Below, piece after piece: positions 1 through 8,108 of a DNA stretch of 64,000 nucleotides (position 1 is its first letter; the number at the start of each line of letters is the position of its first letter). Source of the DNA: Pseudomonadota bacterium (GTDB lineage: Bacteria > Desulfobacterota > Binatia > Binatales > Binataceae). Position numbers and translations under genes: made by a program. The stretch lies in the NCBI GenBank assembly GCA_021324885.1, contig JAJPIF010000024.1, positions 82,680 to 146,679 of the forward strand. Direction: 5' to 3'. The notes beneath the pieces are model-generated. The model had not been told where the DNA came from. It was given only the letters and a program-made list of their open reading frames with translations, and made no database searches.

Positions 1-67
1 CACCTCGCTCGCCAGTCACAGCATCCGAATCGTTGCCCGGCCGGGCAAGGGACACTAAAATTGCCCC

Positions 68-598
68 ATGGTGCTGGGCGTTGGCATGTTCGCCGCCGGC
101 CTGTTGAGCTGGACGCTGCTGGAGTACGCGATCCACGGCTGGATGGCGCATCTGCATGGTACGTTCGTGACGCCGATGCACGCGGGTCACCATCGCGATC
201 CGCGCGCGGTCTTCGCCATCGGCGCATGGCCGCCTTCAACCGCGATCGCGGCGGTGCTGTTCGCGTTTTTCGGTTTGGCTCCCGGAGCGGTTTTCTATTA
301 TGGACTGTTGTGCGGCTTCATCGCCTACGAGATCATCCATTACCGGCTTCATTTTGCCGCGGCTCTGACCCCGTACGAACGCGGCCTGCGCGATCGCCAC
401 ATCGTCCATCATCTGCGGCGCCCGATGATGTGTCTGGGCGTGATTTCCGGTTTCTGGGATCGCCTTTTCGGTACGGAGCCTGCGCCTCACGAGTTGTCGG
501 CGCTGCGCGCTTCGTTGGGCGAGATCCGGCCGCTGAGCGGGCCCACCAACTTTCACCAGATGGTGTCCTGGGTCCTTTCATCATTTAAGCGCGGCTAG
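68..598 (+). CDS. Fatty acid hydroxylase / sterol desaturase family protein
   Basis: Small 176-residue integral membrane protein of the fatty-acid hydroxylase superfamily, which uses a di-iron centre held by histidine clusters to hydroxylate lipid or carotenoid substrates. Visible His boxes are EYAIHGWMAHLHG (about residues 21-33), HAGHH (about 38-42) and HIVHH (about 115-119), with hydrophobic segments at about 2-20 and 55-90. The size matches short bacterial carotenoid-hydroxylase or lipid-hydroxylase members rather than full-length sterol desaturases. A second long frame overlaps (61-588), but only this one carries the His motifs. The substrate cannot be told from the sequence. Confidence 0.8.
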   Translation: MVLGVGMFAAGLLSWTLLEYAIHGWMAHLHGTFVTPMHAGHHRDPRAVFAIGAWPPSTAIAAVLFAFFGLAPGAVFYYGLLCGFIAYEIIHYRLHFAAALTPYERGLRDRHIVHHLRRPMMCLGVISGFWDRLFGTEPAPHELSALRASLGEIRPLSGPTNFHQMVSWVLSSFKRG

Positions 599-707
599 CA
601 GACTGAGCCATAGCCATTGCGGCGTTGGAGCGTCCGCCGTTTGGCGCGGCATCGAAGACCGGATCCCGGTGTTGCGTTGAGCCAGGCGTTCCCGGCGCGG
701 AGGGAAG

Positions 708-1496
708 ATGGATTACAAAACCATTTCTTTTGAACTGCGCGAAGGCGTCGTGCACCTCACGCTGAATCGGCCCGACGCGGCCAATTCGATCAACCTGGAA
801 CTCTCGCAGGATTTATATGACGCGCTTCTGCGCTGTGATGAGGATCCCGCGGTACGCGCCGTGTTGCTTTCGGGCTCCGGCAGGATGTTTTGTGCGGGAG
901 GCGATCTCAAGGCCTTTTCGACCCATCACGACGACCTCGGCGCTCATCTGAAAAGGCTGACGCATTTTATTCACGGGGCGGTTTCCCTGATGGCGCGGAT
1001 GGACGCTCCGGTGGTCACGGCGGTCAACGGCACCGTCGCCGGCGGCGGACTCGGTCTGGTGTTCGGCGCCGATCTGGTGATTGCCGCCGAGTCGGCGCGA
1101 TTTACGATGGCGTATACGCGGGCGGCTTTATCGCCCGATGCGTCCACCAGTTTCTTTCTGCCCAGACTCGTCGGGCTCAGGCGCGCCCTGGACCTGACGC
1201 TTACCAATCGCCCGCTTTCCGCGAGAGAGGCGCTGGACTGGGGTATCGTCAACCGCGTTGTTGCGGATAACGAACTGGCCGATGCGGCGCAAAAACTGGC
1301 TCGGGAGATTGCTGACGGGCCGACAGCGGCGCTCGGAGCGGCCAAACGCCTGCTGCGCCAAAGCTTCGACGACACACTCGAGACCCATCTGCAAAGCGAG
1401 GCGCGCACCATCGCGCAACGATCGCGCAGCGCCGAAGCGCGCGAAGGGATCGCCGCGTTCCTGGAAAAGCGGCCGCCGCGCTATCACCAGAGCTGA
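708..1496 (+). CDS. Enoyl-CoA hydratase/isomerase family protein (PaaG-like)
   Basis: 262-residue crotonase-fold protein, about the usual family length. The oxyanion-hole segments are visible: SGSGRMFCAGGDLKAF near residues 55-70 and NGTVAGGGLGLVFGADL near 104-121. In the catalytic region the classical second Glu is replaced by the SPDASTSFFLPRLVG arrangement seen in PaaG-like isomerases and other non-classical crotonases, so the reaction may be isomerisation rather than hydration. A good ribosome site (ggaggga) precedes the ATG. It acts on acyl-CoA thioesters in the cytoplasm. Neighbouring genes do not identify the pathway. Confidence 0.85.
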   Translation: MDYKTISFELREGVVHLTLNRPDAANSINLELSQDLYDALLRCDEDPAVRAVLLSGSGRMFCAGGDLKAFSTHHDDLGAHLKRLTHFIHGAVSLMARMDAPVVTAVNGTVAGGGLGLVFGADLVIAAESARFTMAYTRAALSPDASTSFFLPRLVGLRRALDLTLTNRPLSAREALDWGIVNRVVADNELADAAQKLAREIADGPTAALGAAKRLLRQSFDDTLETHLQSEARTIAQRSRSAEAREGIAAFLEKRPPRYHQS

Positions 1497-1767
1497 CGCA
1501 TTAATGCAGCGAGGGCGCCCTGAACCAGGGCCGATCCCGGTCATGGGAAGAATTGCGCGGCTGCGGAATTGATCCGTAATTTCCAGTCGCCCGGCAGCGT
1601 TGCTCGAGAAGTTCCCTGTTCGAAAAGCTTTTACTCCTTGGAAAAAGCAGAACGGGCGCTCAGACGCGTTTGATAATCCGATCGCGATCTGGTATCGGCC
1701 ATTACGGCCTGCGAATTTCAGACCCGCAGGCGGGCAGGGCTGGTGCCGCGTTTTTAGGAGAGTCATC

Positions 1768-3123
1768 ATGAGAACGCGAGCTCTCGAAGAGAAAAAAGTC
1801 TCCGCATTCCTTCTATCCGCGTTGTTGCTTTGCGTGATCGCCTGCACCGCGAGGGCCGAGGTGAGTTATGATCCCAACGCATATGCATCACTGGCCCCGT
1901 CCGACTCGCGGGCCACGATACCCGATGGCACCAGGATAACCACGTCGAACTGGCAGCAATATAAACAGTTCATGTCGGTAGGGATGCAGGCGCTGTTCGG
2001 CGGCGGCTACGATTGGAGAATCGACTCGACTCCGCAATCAGCGATGGTCGTTGGGCCCACTATCCCCACGGTGCAACCAAAGCAGTTCCTTACCGATACG
2101 GAGAAGTACTCCAACCGGGTCCAGCTCATCAAGTTGCCTCACGAAAGCTACACGGTGAAGGGTTACGTGGCGGGTTTGCCATTTCCAAATCCCGCCGAAC
2201 CTGATTTGGCCGCCAAAGCCTACTTCAACGCCTATTACGAATACCGGCCTTTCGTTGCCTGGTACGACGATCCCGGCTGGCTGGTGGACAAATACCACAA
2301 CACCACCAACAGCGACACCGAGGTAGCGGCCTTTCGTCTCAGCCATTTAAGCGATCCGGGCTATCCGACCAATCCGCCCTTTGGAAAGGGCTACATTTTT
2401 TCCGACCGTTATCTTCAGCTTCTTCCCGAGCAGTCGAAGTACACAACTGAAGTCGCTATGTATCGCGACGATCCCTCGCTGCCGCAGGAGCTCTATGTTT
2501 TTCTTCCTTCGCTGCGGCGCTCGCTCAGACTCTCGAGCCGCGCGCGCTGCAGCCCGATTCTGGGCAGCGACTACGCTCAGGACGACAACAACGATTTCCT
2601 GGGTGTGTTGATAACCGAGTTTTCGTTGAAACTGCTGGGCCGAAAAAAAATCCTCGCCTTGATTCACGAAGACCCCGCCAACACCGGACATCCAAGCTCG
2701 TTCGTCCAGCCCAGCGGCGGTATGCCCGGATGGCCGACCCCGAAGCTGGGTAAATGGGAACTGCGGGATGTTTACGCCCTGGACCTTTTCCCATTGCCGG
2801 ACCTGGCAAAAGGATACTGTTACGGCCATAAAGTTGTCTATGTCGATACGCAATCGTGGGTGCCTTTATCCGCTGACATTTACGATCCATACGGAAAATT
2901 GTGGAAAGTAGGACTGGTTAATTATCATCCCTGGAAGATACCGGGCGGCAGCGATGAAGTAATAGTTCCGCAGGTGGTGGATATCATTTTGTGGGACCTG
3001 CAAAACAGCCACACGACTCTTTCAACGGTGGGACAGGGGCTCATTAATCAGGAAGCGCCGAAAAAGTATCAGGAAGTCAGCGTGATGGCGTTCCCCGCGT
3101 CGCTGGACCAGGTGATGCAGTAA
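1768..3123 (+). CDS. DUF1329 family exported protein
   Basis: About 451 residues. The frame is open from 1600, but the ATG at 1768 follows an aggag site and starts a clear signal peptide: basic start, hydrophobic core at about residues 11-26, Ala-Arg-Ala cleavage near 30. The mature protein has the tryptophan/tyrosine-rich pattern of DUF1329 (for example RVQLIKLPHESYTVKGYVAG and DVYALDLFPLP). DUF1329 proteins are periplasmic or outer-membrane-associated, related to the LolA/LolB lipoprotein-carrier fold, and often sit near hydrophobic-substrate uptake or efflux genes. The function of this one is not known. It stands alone, convergent with the CYTH gene. Confidence 0.8.
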   Translation: MRTRALEEKKVSAFLLSALLLCVIACTARAEVSYDPNAYASLAPSDSRATIPDGTRITTSNWQQYKQFMSVGMQALFGGGYDWRIDSTPQSAMVVGPTIPTVQPKQFLTDTEKYSNRVQLIKLPHESYTVKGYVAGLPFPNPAEPDLAAKAYFNAYYEYRPFVAWYDDPGWLVDKYHNTTNSDTEVAAFRLSHLSDPGYPTNPPFGKGYIFSDRYLQLLPEQSKYTTEVAMYRDDPSLPQELYVFLPSLRRSLRLSSRARCSPILGSDYAQDDNNDFLGVLITEFSLKLLGRKKILALIHEDPANTGHPSSFVQPSGGMPGWPTPKLGKWELRDVYALDLFPLPDLAKGYCYGHKVVYVDTQSWVPLSADIYDPYGKLWKVGLVNYHPWKIPGGSDEVIVPQVVDIILWDLQNSHTTLSTVGQGLINQEAPKKYQEVSVMAFPASLDQVMQ

Positions 3124-3130
3124 CTTCAGC

Positions 3131-3178
3131 GGCCGGAGAGCCTCAGGAGAGACAGTCTTCCAGGTTTCTCTCCCGGCC
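3131..3178. terminator. Possible bidirectional hairpin between convergent genes
   Basis: ggccggagag (3131-3140) pairs with ctctcccggcc (3168-3178) with a single bulge. It lies between the DUF1329 gene (ends 3123, plus) and the CYTH gene (ends 3238, minus). A second small palindrome, ggcccatgggcc, lies near 3200. There is no clear T-run, so the assignment rests on the hairpin and the convergent position only. Confidence 0.35.
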
Positions 3179-3237
3179 CGCGTAGCGCCCTCTGAGCCTT
3201 GGCCCATGGGCCCGCATACCAGGCTGGCCGACCTGGA

Positions 3238-3759
3238 TTACGTTCCCGCTGTGTCGGCTGGCAGAAGGTCGGAATATGATCCGGCGATCAGGTCGGATGG
3301 CGGTATTCCGAGCCGATTGACCAATTGAGCGGCCTGCGCGCGGCATCCTTCGATATCGCGGCCGGGCAGGACTTCGACTTCGAATTCGATGAACGAGCCG
3401 AGTCCTTCGACTTCGTCGAGATGGATGCGAATATTGTCCAGACGCCATAACTGACGCCGTTTGCGTACCCTGGTCTTGACTCCCAGTGCCTGTTCGAGAA
3501 TTGAGACGATCTTCTGATTCGGCGCGATCGGTACTACTTCGTATCGACTTACTTTGGCTGAATGACTATCCGGGCGGCGATAGTAAATCAGCGCCTCGTG
3601 CTGGCTGTCCTCGCGCCGCAATTTCAGGCGTCCCTGGTTGACGATGAAGTAGATATCGACCTGGTTTAGATTGCCTTCCCAAACCGCGCCGGCGGCCCTG
3701 ACTGCCTGTTCCATCCGGCGCAAGTCCGCGCAGCGCGCCTTGATCTCGACGTTCTCCAT
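3238..3759 (-). CDS. CYTH-domain protein (class IV adenylate cyclase / triphosphatase-like)
   Basis: 173 residues from the ATG at 3759; a TTG one codon upstream is less likely. The CYTH signature is present: N-terminal ENVEIKAR, KLRRE near residue 50, RYEVVP near 88, and acidic strands LDEVEGLGSFIEFEVEV near 115-131. CYTH proteins bind triphosphorylated substrates in a tunnel of alternating acidic and basic residues; known activities are adenylate cyclase and inorganic or thiamine triphosphatase. The start overlaps the stop of the upstream CoA-transferase by one base (TGATG), so translation is probably coupled. The exact substrate cannot be assigned. Confidence 0.75.
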   Translation of the reverse strand: MENVEIKARCADLRRMEQAVRAAGAVWEGNLNQVDIYFIVNQGRLKLRREDSQHEALIYYRRPDSHSAKVSRYEVVPIAPNQKIVSILEQALGVKTRVRKRRQLWRLDNIRIHLDEVEGLGSFIEFEVEVLPGRDIEGCRAQAAQLVNRLGIPPSDLIAGSYSDLLPADTAGT

Positions 3760-5000
3760 CAACGGGGCGCGCGTTTGCGCTGCTCGGCCAGTCTGGGCGC
3801 CTCCGCCAGCAGCCCGCTTTGCGTCAAAGCGGCAACTTGCTGCGCTGAGTAACCGAGGTATTTGCTCAAGACGCGCTCGTTGTCCTGGCCGAGCATGCTC
3901 AACTCCGGCGGGATTTCAGTGGGCGTCTGCGAAAAATGAAAGGGGGCCTTGGGCAGCGGGACATCGCCGAAGCCGGGCACATTGACGCGCTGGAAGGCGT
4001 TGCGCGCCTTCATCTGTGGATGGTTGATCACGCCGGGCAAATCCAGAACCGGCACGCCGATCAGATGATTTTCCTGCAGCAGGCGCACGGGAATGTCGCG
4101 CGTGGGAAAAGTCTGCAGCCATTCCTCGATGATGGCAACGGTCTCGTATTTGTGCTGATTGCGGGCTTCCTGCGTGGCGTAGCGCGGATCTTCAATCAGT
4201 TCCGGCTTGCCCATCAGTTTGCAGAAGCCGGGCCATTGATGCGCCAGCACCACCACGATCATGTATCCGTCACGGGCCTTGAAAATGCCGCAGGGAGTGG
4301 CTTCGTCGCGATGAGCGCCGCACGGGCCCGGATTAACGCCGGTGAACAGGTGATTAATCAGTGGAATGTCGTGGATATGGAACAGGCATTCGAACAGCGC
4401 CAGATCTATATACTGTCCTTCTCCCGTTTTTTCCCGGTAATACAATGCCGCGAGGATTGCCGCCAAAGCATTGACACCGCCGTTGTTGTCGGCGATGTAA
4501 GCGCCGGTATAAACGGGAGAGCCGCCGGGATTGCCGGTTAGATAGGTCATCCCGCTGAGCGCCTGCGCCACCGCGTCGGTGCCCGGCAGCTTCGCCATCG
4601 GACCGGTCTGGCCGAAGGCGGAAACCGAACACATGATCAAACGCGGATTGACTTGCTTCAGATTGTCGTAATCAAAACCGTACTTGGCCAGCACCCCGGG
4701 GGTGAAGTTCTCGAGCAGCACATCGAAGTGGCGCACCAGGTCGCGCGCGATGGCCGCGCCTTCGGGCTTCTTGATGTCGATGCAGACGCTTTGCTTGCCC
4801 CGATTCCAATAGGTGAAGCCGGGGGTGAACCCGGCGGGACCGGTCTCGCCGCCGTAGCCGCGCGTATAATCGCCGATCGGCGGCATTTCCAGCTTGACCA
4901 CTTCCGCGCCCATGTCGGCCATCATCTTGCCGGCCACCGGACCGGCGATATATTGGCCCATTTCCAGCACCCGCACTCCGCTAAGCGCCCGCTTTTCCAT
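3759..5000 (-). CDS. Family III CoA-transferase (CaiB/BaiF)
   Basis: 413-residue cytoplasmic CoA-transferase, standard length for the family. It moves CoA between carboxylic acids through an Asp-bound anhydride/thioester intermediate. The N-terminal motif GVRVLEMGQYIAGPVAGKMM, the segment VVKLEMPPIGDYTRGYG and the catalytic-Asp region GAYIADNNGGVNALAAI (near residues 166-182) are all present, as is the GEGQYIDLALFE motif. It is transcribed with the CYTH gene downstream (1-base overlap) and follows the VOC gene by about 40 bases, so the three may form one operon. The acyl substrate is unknown; families with this pattern serve carnitine, bile acid, aromatic and fatty acid degradation. Confidence 0.85.
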   Translation of the reverse strand: MEKRALSGVRVLEMGQYIAGPVAGKMMADMGAEVVKLEMPPIGDYTRGYGGETGPAGFTPGFTYWNRGKQSVCIDIKKPEGAAIARDLVRHFDVLLENFTPGVLAKYGFDYDNLKQVNPRLIMCSVSAFGQTGPMAKLPGTDAVAQALSGMTYLTGNPGGSPVYTGAYIADNNGGVNALAAILAALYYREKTGEGQYIDLALFECLFHIHDIPLINHLFTGVNPGPCGAHRDEATPCGIFKARDGYMIVVVLAHQWPGFCKLMGKPELIEDPRYATQEARNQHKYETVAIIEEWLQTFPTRDIPVRLLQENHLIGVPVLDLPGVINHPQMKARNAFQRVNVPGFGDVPLPKAPFHFSQTPTEIPPELSMLGQDNERVLSKYLGYSAQQVAALTQSGLLAEAPRLAEQRKRAPR

Positions 5001-5041
5001 CGTTCACCTGTTCCCTGGTTGACAAACCCGCGCCACCCAAC

Positions 5042-5554
5042 TCAGCTCTGGCGCGACGGTCCAATCCCCGTCGGCATCGATTTGATCGCATCGGCCAGAC
5101 TGGGATCGTCGGGCGCAAAGTCCAGCCGATCCATCCCCATATAATCGTTGGGGATTTTTGGACGGTCCTGCGGTGCGACATCGCAATAGACTTCGAGCTG
5201 ATTGCCGTCTGGATCCAGAAAATACACGCTCTTGGTTATGCCGTGATGAACCGTAAACGAGATCGGCACCTGACGTTCCTTCAATTCCCGATATGCCTTG
5301 ATCAGTTCGGCCTCGTCAGCCAGCCTGAAGGCTACGTGCGAAAGCCCGACCTGCGAACCGGTGGGCGCTGGCGCGCCGGCGCCGACTTCCATCAGTGCCA
5401 ATTCGTGATGGTCCCGGCGATGGCTGGCTAAAAACGCCATCCCAGGCATTTCGAACATCAGTTCCAGCCCCAACACTTCGGTGTAAAATTGCTGCGATCG
5501 TTTGAGATCCCTGATCTTGAGCACGACGTGGCCGATTCGGTCCGGATTAATCAT
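5042..5554 (-). CDS. VOC family protein (glyoxalase / extradiol dioxygenase-like)
   Basis: 170 residues with two beta-alpha-beta-beta-beta modules. Metal-ligand positions of the vicinal-oxygen-chelate fold are visible: His9 (RIGHVVL), His73 (LSHVAFRL) and Glu121 (GNQLEVYCD), with YFLDPDGN just before the last. This pattern is typical of catechol 2,3-dioxygenase-type and glyoxalase-type enzymes. A C-terminal tail of about 40 residues (IPNDYMGMDRLDF) resembles those seen on dioxygenase-type VOC proteins. It sits immediately upstream of the CoA-transferase on the same strand, suggesting a role in degradation of an aromatic or other CoA-linked compound; that is inference. Confidence 0.75.
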   Translation of the reverse strand: MINPDRIGHVVLKIRDLKRSQQFYTEVLGLELMFEMPGMAFLASHRRDHHELALMEVGAGAPAPTGSQVGLSHVAFRLADEAELIKAYRELKERQVPISFTVHHGITKSVYFLDPDGNQLEVYCDVAPQDRPKIPNDYMGMDRLDFAPDDPSLADAIKSMPTGIGPSRQS

Positions 5555-5673
5555 CGATCAGTCCACCTCCTGATAAAGACAACGGCCCCAGCTCGGCGGC
5601 CACTGCAGGGTCGTCCCTCAAGCCATAGCACTTTTGCCCCCGAGACGGACAGATTCGGCATGGGTCCGGCCGC

Positions 5674-5716
5674 TTGCCCGCGGGGCTCTGGCTTTGCTAG
5701 GATGTGTCAATTTGAC
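5674..5716 (+). promoter_or_regulatory. Candidate nadA promoter with overlapping palindromic operator
   Basis: A sigma70-like pair TTGCCC (5674-5679) and TAGGAT (5698-5703), 18-base spacer, is followed directly by the perfect inverted repeat GTCAA-T-TTGAC (5706-5716), which would cover the transcription start. nadA begins at 5765 and an NrtR-type repressor gene follows it, so this palindrome is a reasonable candidate NrtR operator. No second copy was found upstream of the regulator gene itself. Confidence 0.4.
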
Positions 5717-5764
5717 GCAAAGGGTGGTTCCGGCTGATCCGGCCAACCGCAGCGGTGACTCATT

Positions 5765-6778
5765 ATGGCACCTGCAACCCATACAGCCTTAGATGGCGAC
5801 CAGCTTTATCACAAACTTAGCGTTCTCGGGCAATACGATTATGACCGCGCCACCTGCGATCGGTACGCGTCGATGATCGCCGAGATCCGTCGGCTGAAGG
5901 AACAACTCCGGGCCGTGGTGCTGGCGCACAATTATCAGCGTCCGGAGATTTTCGAGGTCGCCGACTTCATTGGGGATTCCCTGGAGCTGGCGCGCAAGGC
6001 CCGTGAGGTACGCGACGCGGAAATAATCGTGTTTTGCGGCGTTCACTTCATGGCCGAGACTGCCAAGGTGTTCAACCCTGAACGCACCGTGCTGCTGCCC
6101 TACCTCAAGGCCGGATGCTCGCTGGCCGACAGCGTCACGGCCGAGGCGCTGGCGGATCGCAAGGCCGAACTGAGGCGGATTTATCCCGACCTCAAGGTGG
6201 TCTCGTACGTCAACTGCACCGCTGACGTGAAAGCCCTTTCCGACGCCTGCTGCACCTCCGCCAACGCCACCAAAATCGTTGATGCGATAGACGGGGATCA
6301 TATCCTGTTCGTGCCCGATCAGAATCTGGCCAACTACGTCCAGGGACAGACCAAAAAGCAGATCATCTCGTGGGACGGCAACTGCTATGTCCATCATCAG
6401 ATTACGGTGGCCGAAGTCGAGAAGGTCAAACGCGGGCTGCCGGGCGTCAAGGTGCTGGCCCATCCGGAATGCCGCGCCGACGTGCTTGAGGTCGCCGACG
6501 CGGTGCTTTCGACCAGCGCGATGGTGCGGTACGCGGAGCAAAGCGACGCCACCGAATTCCTGATCGTAACCGAATGCGGCCTGTCCGATCGCCTGTTGCT
6601 GGAAATACCGGGCAAGCATTTCTACAAGGCGTGCAAGTTGTGCCGCTACATGAAGATGATCACGCTGGAGAGCACGCTCGATTCGCTGCGCAACCTGCGC
6701 TACCCAATCGAACTGGACGACGACGTTCGCGAAGGCGCCCGCCAGGCGTTGGAACGGATGCTTGAGCTGAGCGCCTGA
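5765..6778 (+). CDS. nadA: Quinolinate synthase NadA
   Basis: 337 residues. Condenses iminoaspartate with dihydroxyacetone phosphate to quinolinate in de novo NAD synthesis, using a [4Fe-4S] cluster. The three cluster cysteines are visible in GCSLADS (about residue 117), ECGLSDR (about 274) and the CKLCRYMKM motif (about 300). Other family signatures are VLAHNYQRPEI, FCGVHFMAETAK, VPDQNLANYV and HPECRADV. It is intact and of usual length. nadB and nadC are not next to it; the following gene is a predicted NAD-responsive repressor, implying regulation by NAD metabolites. Confidence 0.96.
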   Translation: MAPATHTALDGDQLYHKLSVLGQYDYDRATCDRYASMIAEIRRLKEQLRAVVLAHNYQRPEIFEVADFIGDSLELARKAREVRDAEIIVFCGVHFMAETAKVFNPERTVLLPYLKAGCSLADSVTAEALADRKAELRRIYPDLKVVSYVNCTADVKALSDACCTSANATKIVDAIDGDHILFVPDQNLANYVQGQTKKQIISWDGNCYVHHQITVAEVEKVKRGLPGVKVLAHPECRADVLEVADAVLSTSAMVRYAEQSDATEFLIVTECGLSDRLLLEIPGKHFYKACKLCRYMKMITLESTLDSLRNLRYPIELDDDVREGARQALERMLELSA

Positions 6779-6831
6779 ACCGGCATGGTGGGCGAAGGGT
6801 TGGCCGGCTTCAGGCTCGCAGGCCCGATCAC

Positions 6832-7677
6832 GTGTCGCGAAGCGCGGATGAGAAGCTACCGGCGCCGGGCTTCGACAGCGCCGCCTCTTTCAGCCATCCC
6901 CGCTTCAAGCGCCGGTTTGGCGGGCTGTCTGTCGGGCAACAGTTGAGTAATGCCGTGTACGAGCGCTCGATGCATAGCACGGGAGGCGCGGTGGCCTCCA
7001 GGCCGCGCGTCCTCAGCGGCCGCTACGAGCGCCCCAAGGTGGCGGTCGATACGGTGCTGTTCGCGGTTGAGCAAGGCCGTCTCAAGACTTGCCTGGTGCA
7101 GCTGAAGTCGGGGCCGTTGCGTGGACGATGGGCCTTTCCCGGCGGCCTGGTGCGAGTGGGTGAGATGCTTGACGATGCGGCGCGGCGCGAATTGCGCTCG
7201 ACCACGGGCATCGAATGCGCCTGGCTGGAGCAGCTATTCACCTTTGGCGATCCTTCCCGCGACCCGCGCGCCCATGTTGTTTCGGTTGCCTACCTGGGGC
7301 TGATTGGGGATGCGGCCCGCGTGATTGCGCCGTCGGAGAAATATGCTGGCGGCGGATGGTTCGAGGTTCCCGGGCAGCTTCCGCCCCTTGCCTACGATCA
7401 TTCGGTGATGGCAGATTACGCGCTGTCGCGGCTGCGGGCCAAACTCGTCTACACCAACGTCGCGGCGTTTGCCTTGCCGGAGTCATTCACTTTCAAGGAA
7501 TTGGAAGCTTTGTACACCGCGATTTTAGGGCGCGGCCTGGACCGCAGAAACTTCCGCCGCCGCATCCTGGCGATGGGTTTGCTGAAGAAGATGCCGGAAA
7601 AACGCCGCGGCCCCCATCGTCCTGCCGCCCTTTACAGTTTTCAAAACAAGAGCCTGCAGGTCGTGCAAACGCTATAA
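6832..7677 (+). CDS. nrtR: NrtR-type transcriptional regulator (Nudix + winged helix)
   Basis: 281 residues from GTG 6832; an internal ATG at 6970 (residue 47) just before the Nudix domain (VAVDTVLFAV) is an equally possible start. The Nudix domain (about 62-180) is followed by a C-terminal winged helix (about 205-281: FTFKELEALYTAILGR, RRNFRRRILAMGLL, RRGPHRPAALYSF) that is diagnostic of NrtR, the ADP-ribose-sensing regulator of NAD synthesis and salvage. The catalytic Nudix box is degenerate: GEMLDDAARREL is followed by RSTTG, so the two catalytic glutamates of REXXEEXG are lost and the domain probably only senses ligand. It lies directly after nadA, its likely target. Confidence 0.85.
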   Translation: MSRSADEKLPAPGFDSAASFSHPRFKRRFGGLSVGQQLSNAVYERSMHSTGGAVASRPRVLSGRYERPKVAVDTVLFAVEQGRLKTCLVQLKSGPLRGRWAFPGGLVRVGEMLDDAARRELRSTTGIECAWLEQLFTFGDPSRDPRAHVVSVAYLGLIGDAARVIAPSEKYAGGGWFEVPGQLPPLAYDHSVMADYALSRLRAKLVYTNVAAFALPESFTFKELEALYTAILGRGLDRRNFRRRILAMGLLKKMPEKRRGPHRPAALYSFQNKSLQVVQTL

Positions 7678-7679
7678 AC

Positions 7680-7688
7680 TGATATACT
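7680..7688 (+). promoter_or_regulatory. Extended -10 element; leaderless start likely
   Basis: TGATATACT forms an extended -10 (TGnTATACT), and the ATG of the PCYCGC gene (7695) lies where transcription would start, so the mRNA may be leaderless. No Shine-Dalgarno sequence precedes the ATG, which supports this. No good -35 is visible. Confidence 0.4.
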
Positions 7689-7694
7689 GCGGTT

Positions 7695-8105
7695 ATGAAT
7701 AAGAGCCGAAAGAGCGGGCTTCTGATCGCAAGCTGCGCAGTCATGGTTCTGGCCGCGGCCTATTTTGGCGCGGGCGCTTTGCGCGCGCGCCCGGCTGCCG
7801 TTTCAGCCGGAGATTACGCCGGCACGGTTACGCTGGATCCGGCTCTTTACCAGGGTCCGGCTCGCGACGCCTATCGCATCGCGCGGGAACGCCCCGAATT
7901 ACTCGCGCAATTGCACTGCTATTGCGGATGCGACCGATCGATGGGTCATAAAAACCTCCTCGACTGCTTTCGCGGCACTCACGCCGGCTATTGCGCGATA
8001 TGCATAGGTGAAGCGATCGACGCCGAACGGTTGCACGATGGCGGTACTCCGATGGATCAAATTCGCGATACGCTGCGCCAACGCTACAGCCGCCACGAGA
8101 GCTAG
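7695..8105 (+). CDS. PCYCGC-motif membrane-anchored protein
   Basis: 136 residues. An N-terminal hydrophobic segment (about residues 9-28) anchors or exports the protein. The C-terminal domain has HCYCGCDRSMGHKNLLDCF (about 74-92), then CAICIGEA (about 100-107), the spaced-cysteine pattern of the CYCXC/PCYCGC family, whose members are extracytoplasmic and of unknown function, possibly metal- or haem-binding. Six cysteines suggest metal binding or disulphides. It is followed after 3 bases by the DedA gene, so the two are probably cotranscribed. Confidence 0.75.
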   Translation: MNKSRKSGLLIASCAVMVLAAAYFGAGALRARPAAVSAGDYAGTVTLDPALYQGPARDAYRIARERPELLAQLHCYCGCDRSMGHKNLLDCFRGTHAGYCAICIGEAIDAERLHDGGTPMDQIRDTLRQRYSRHES

Positions 8106-8108
8106 ATT

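Noticed and set aside
3936..4541. Long plus-strand frame of about 200 codons
   Set aside because: Antisense to the well-supported CoA-transferase and without family motifs; a high-GC shadow frame.
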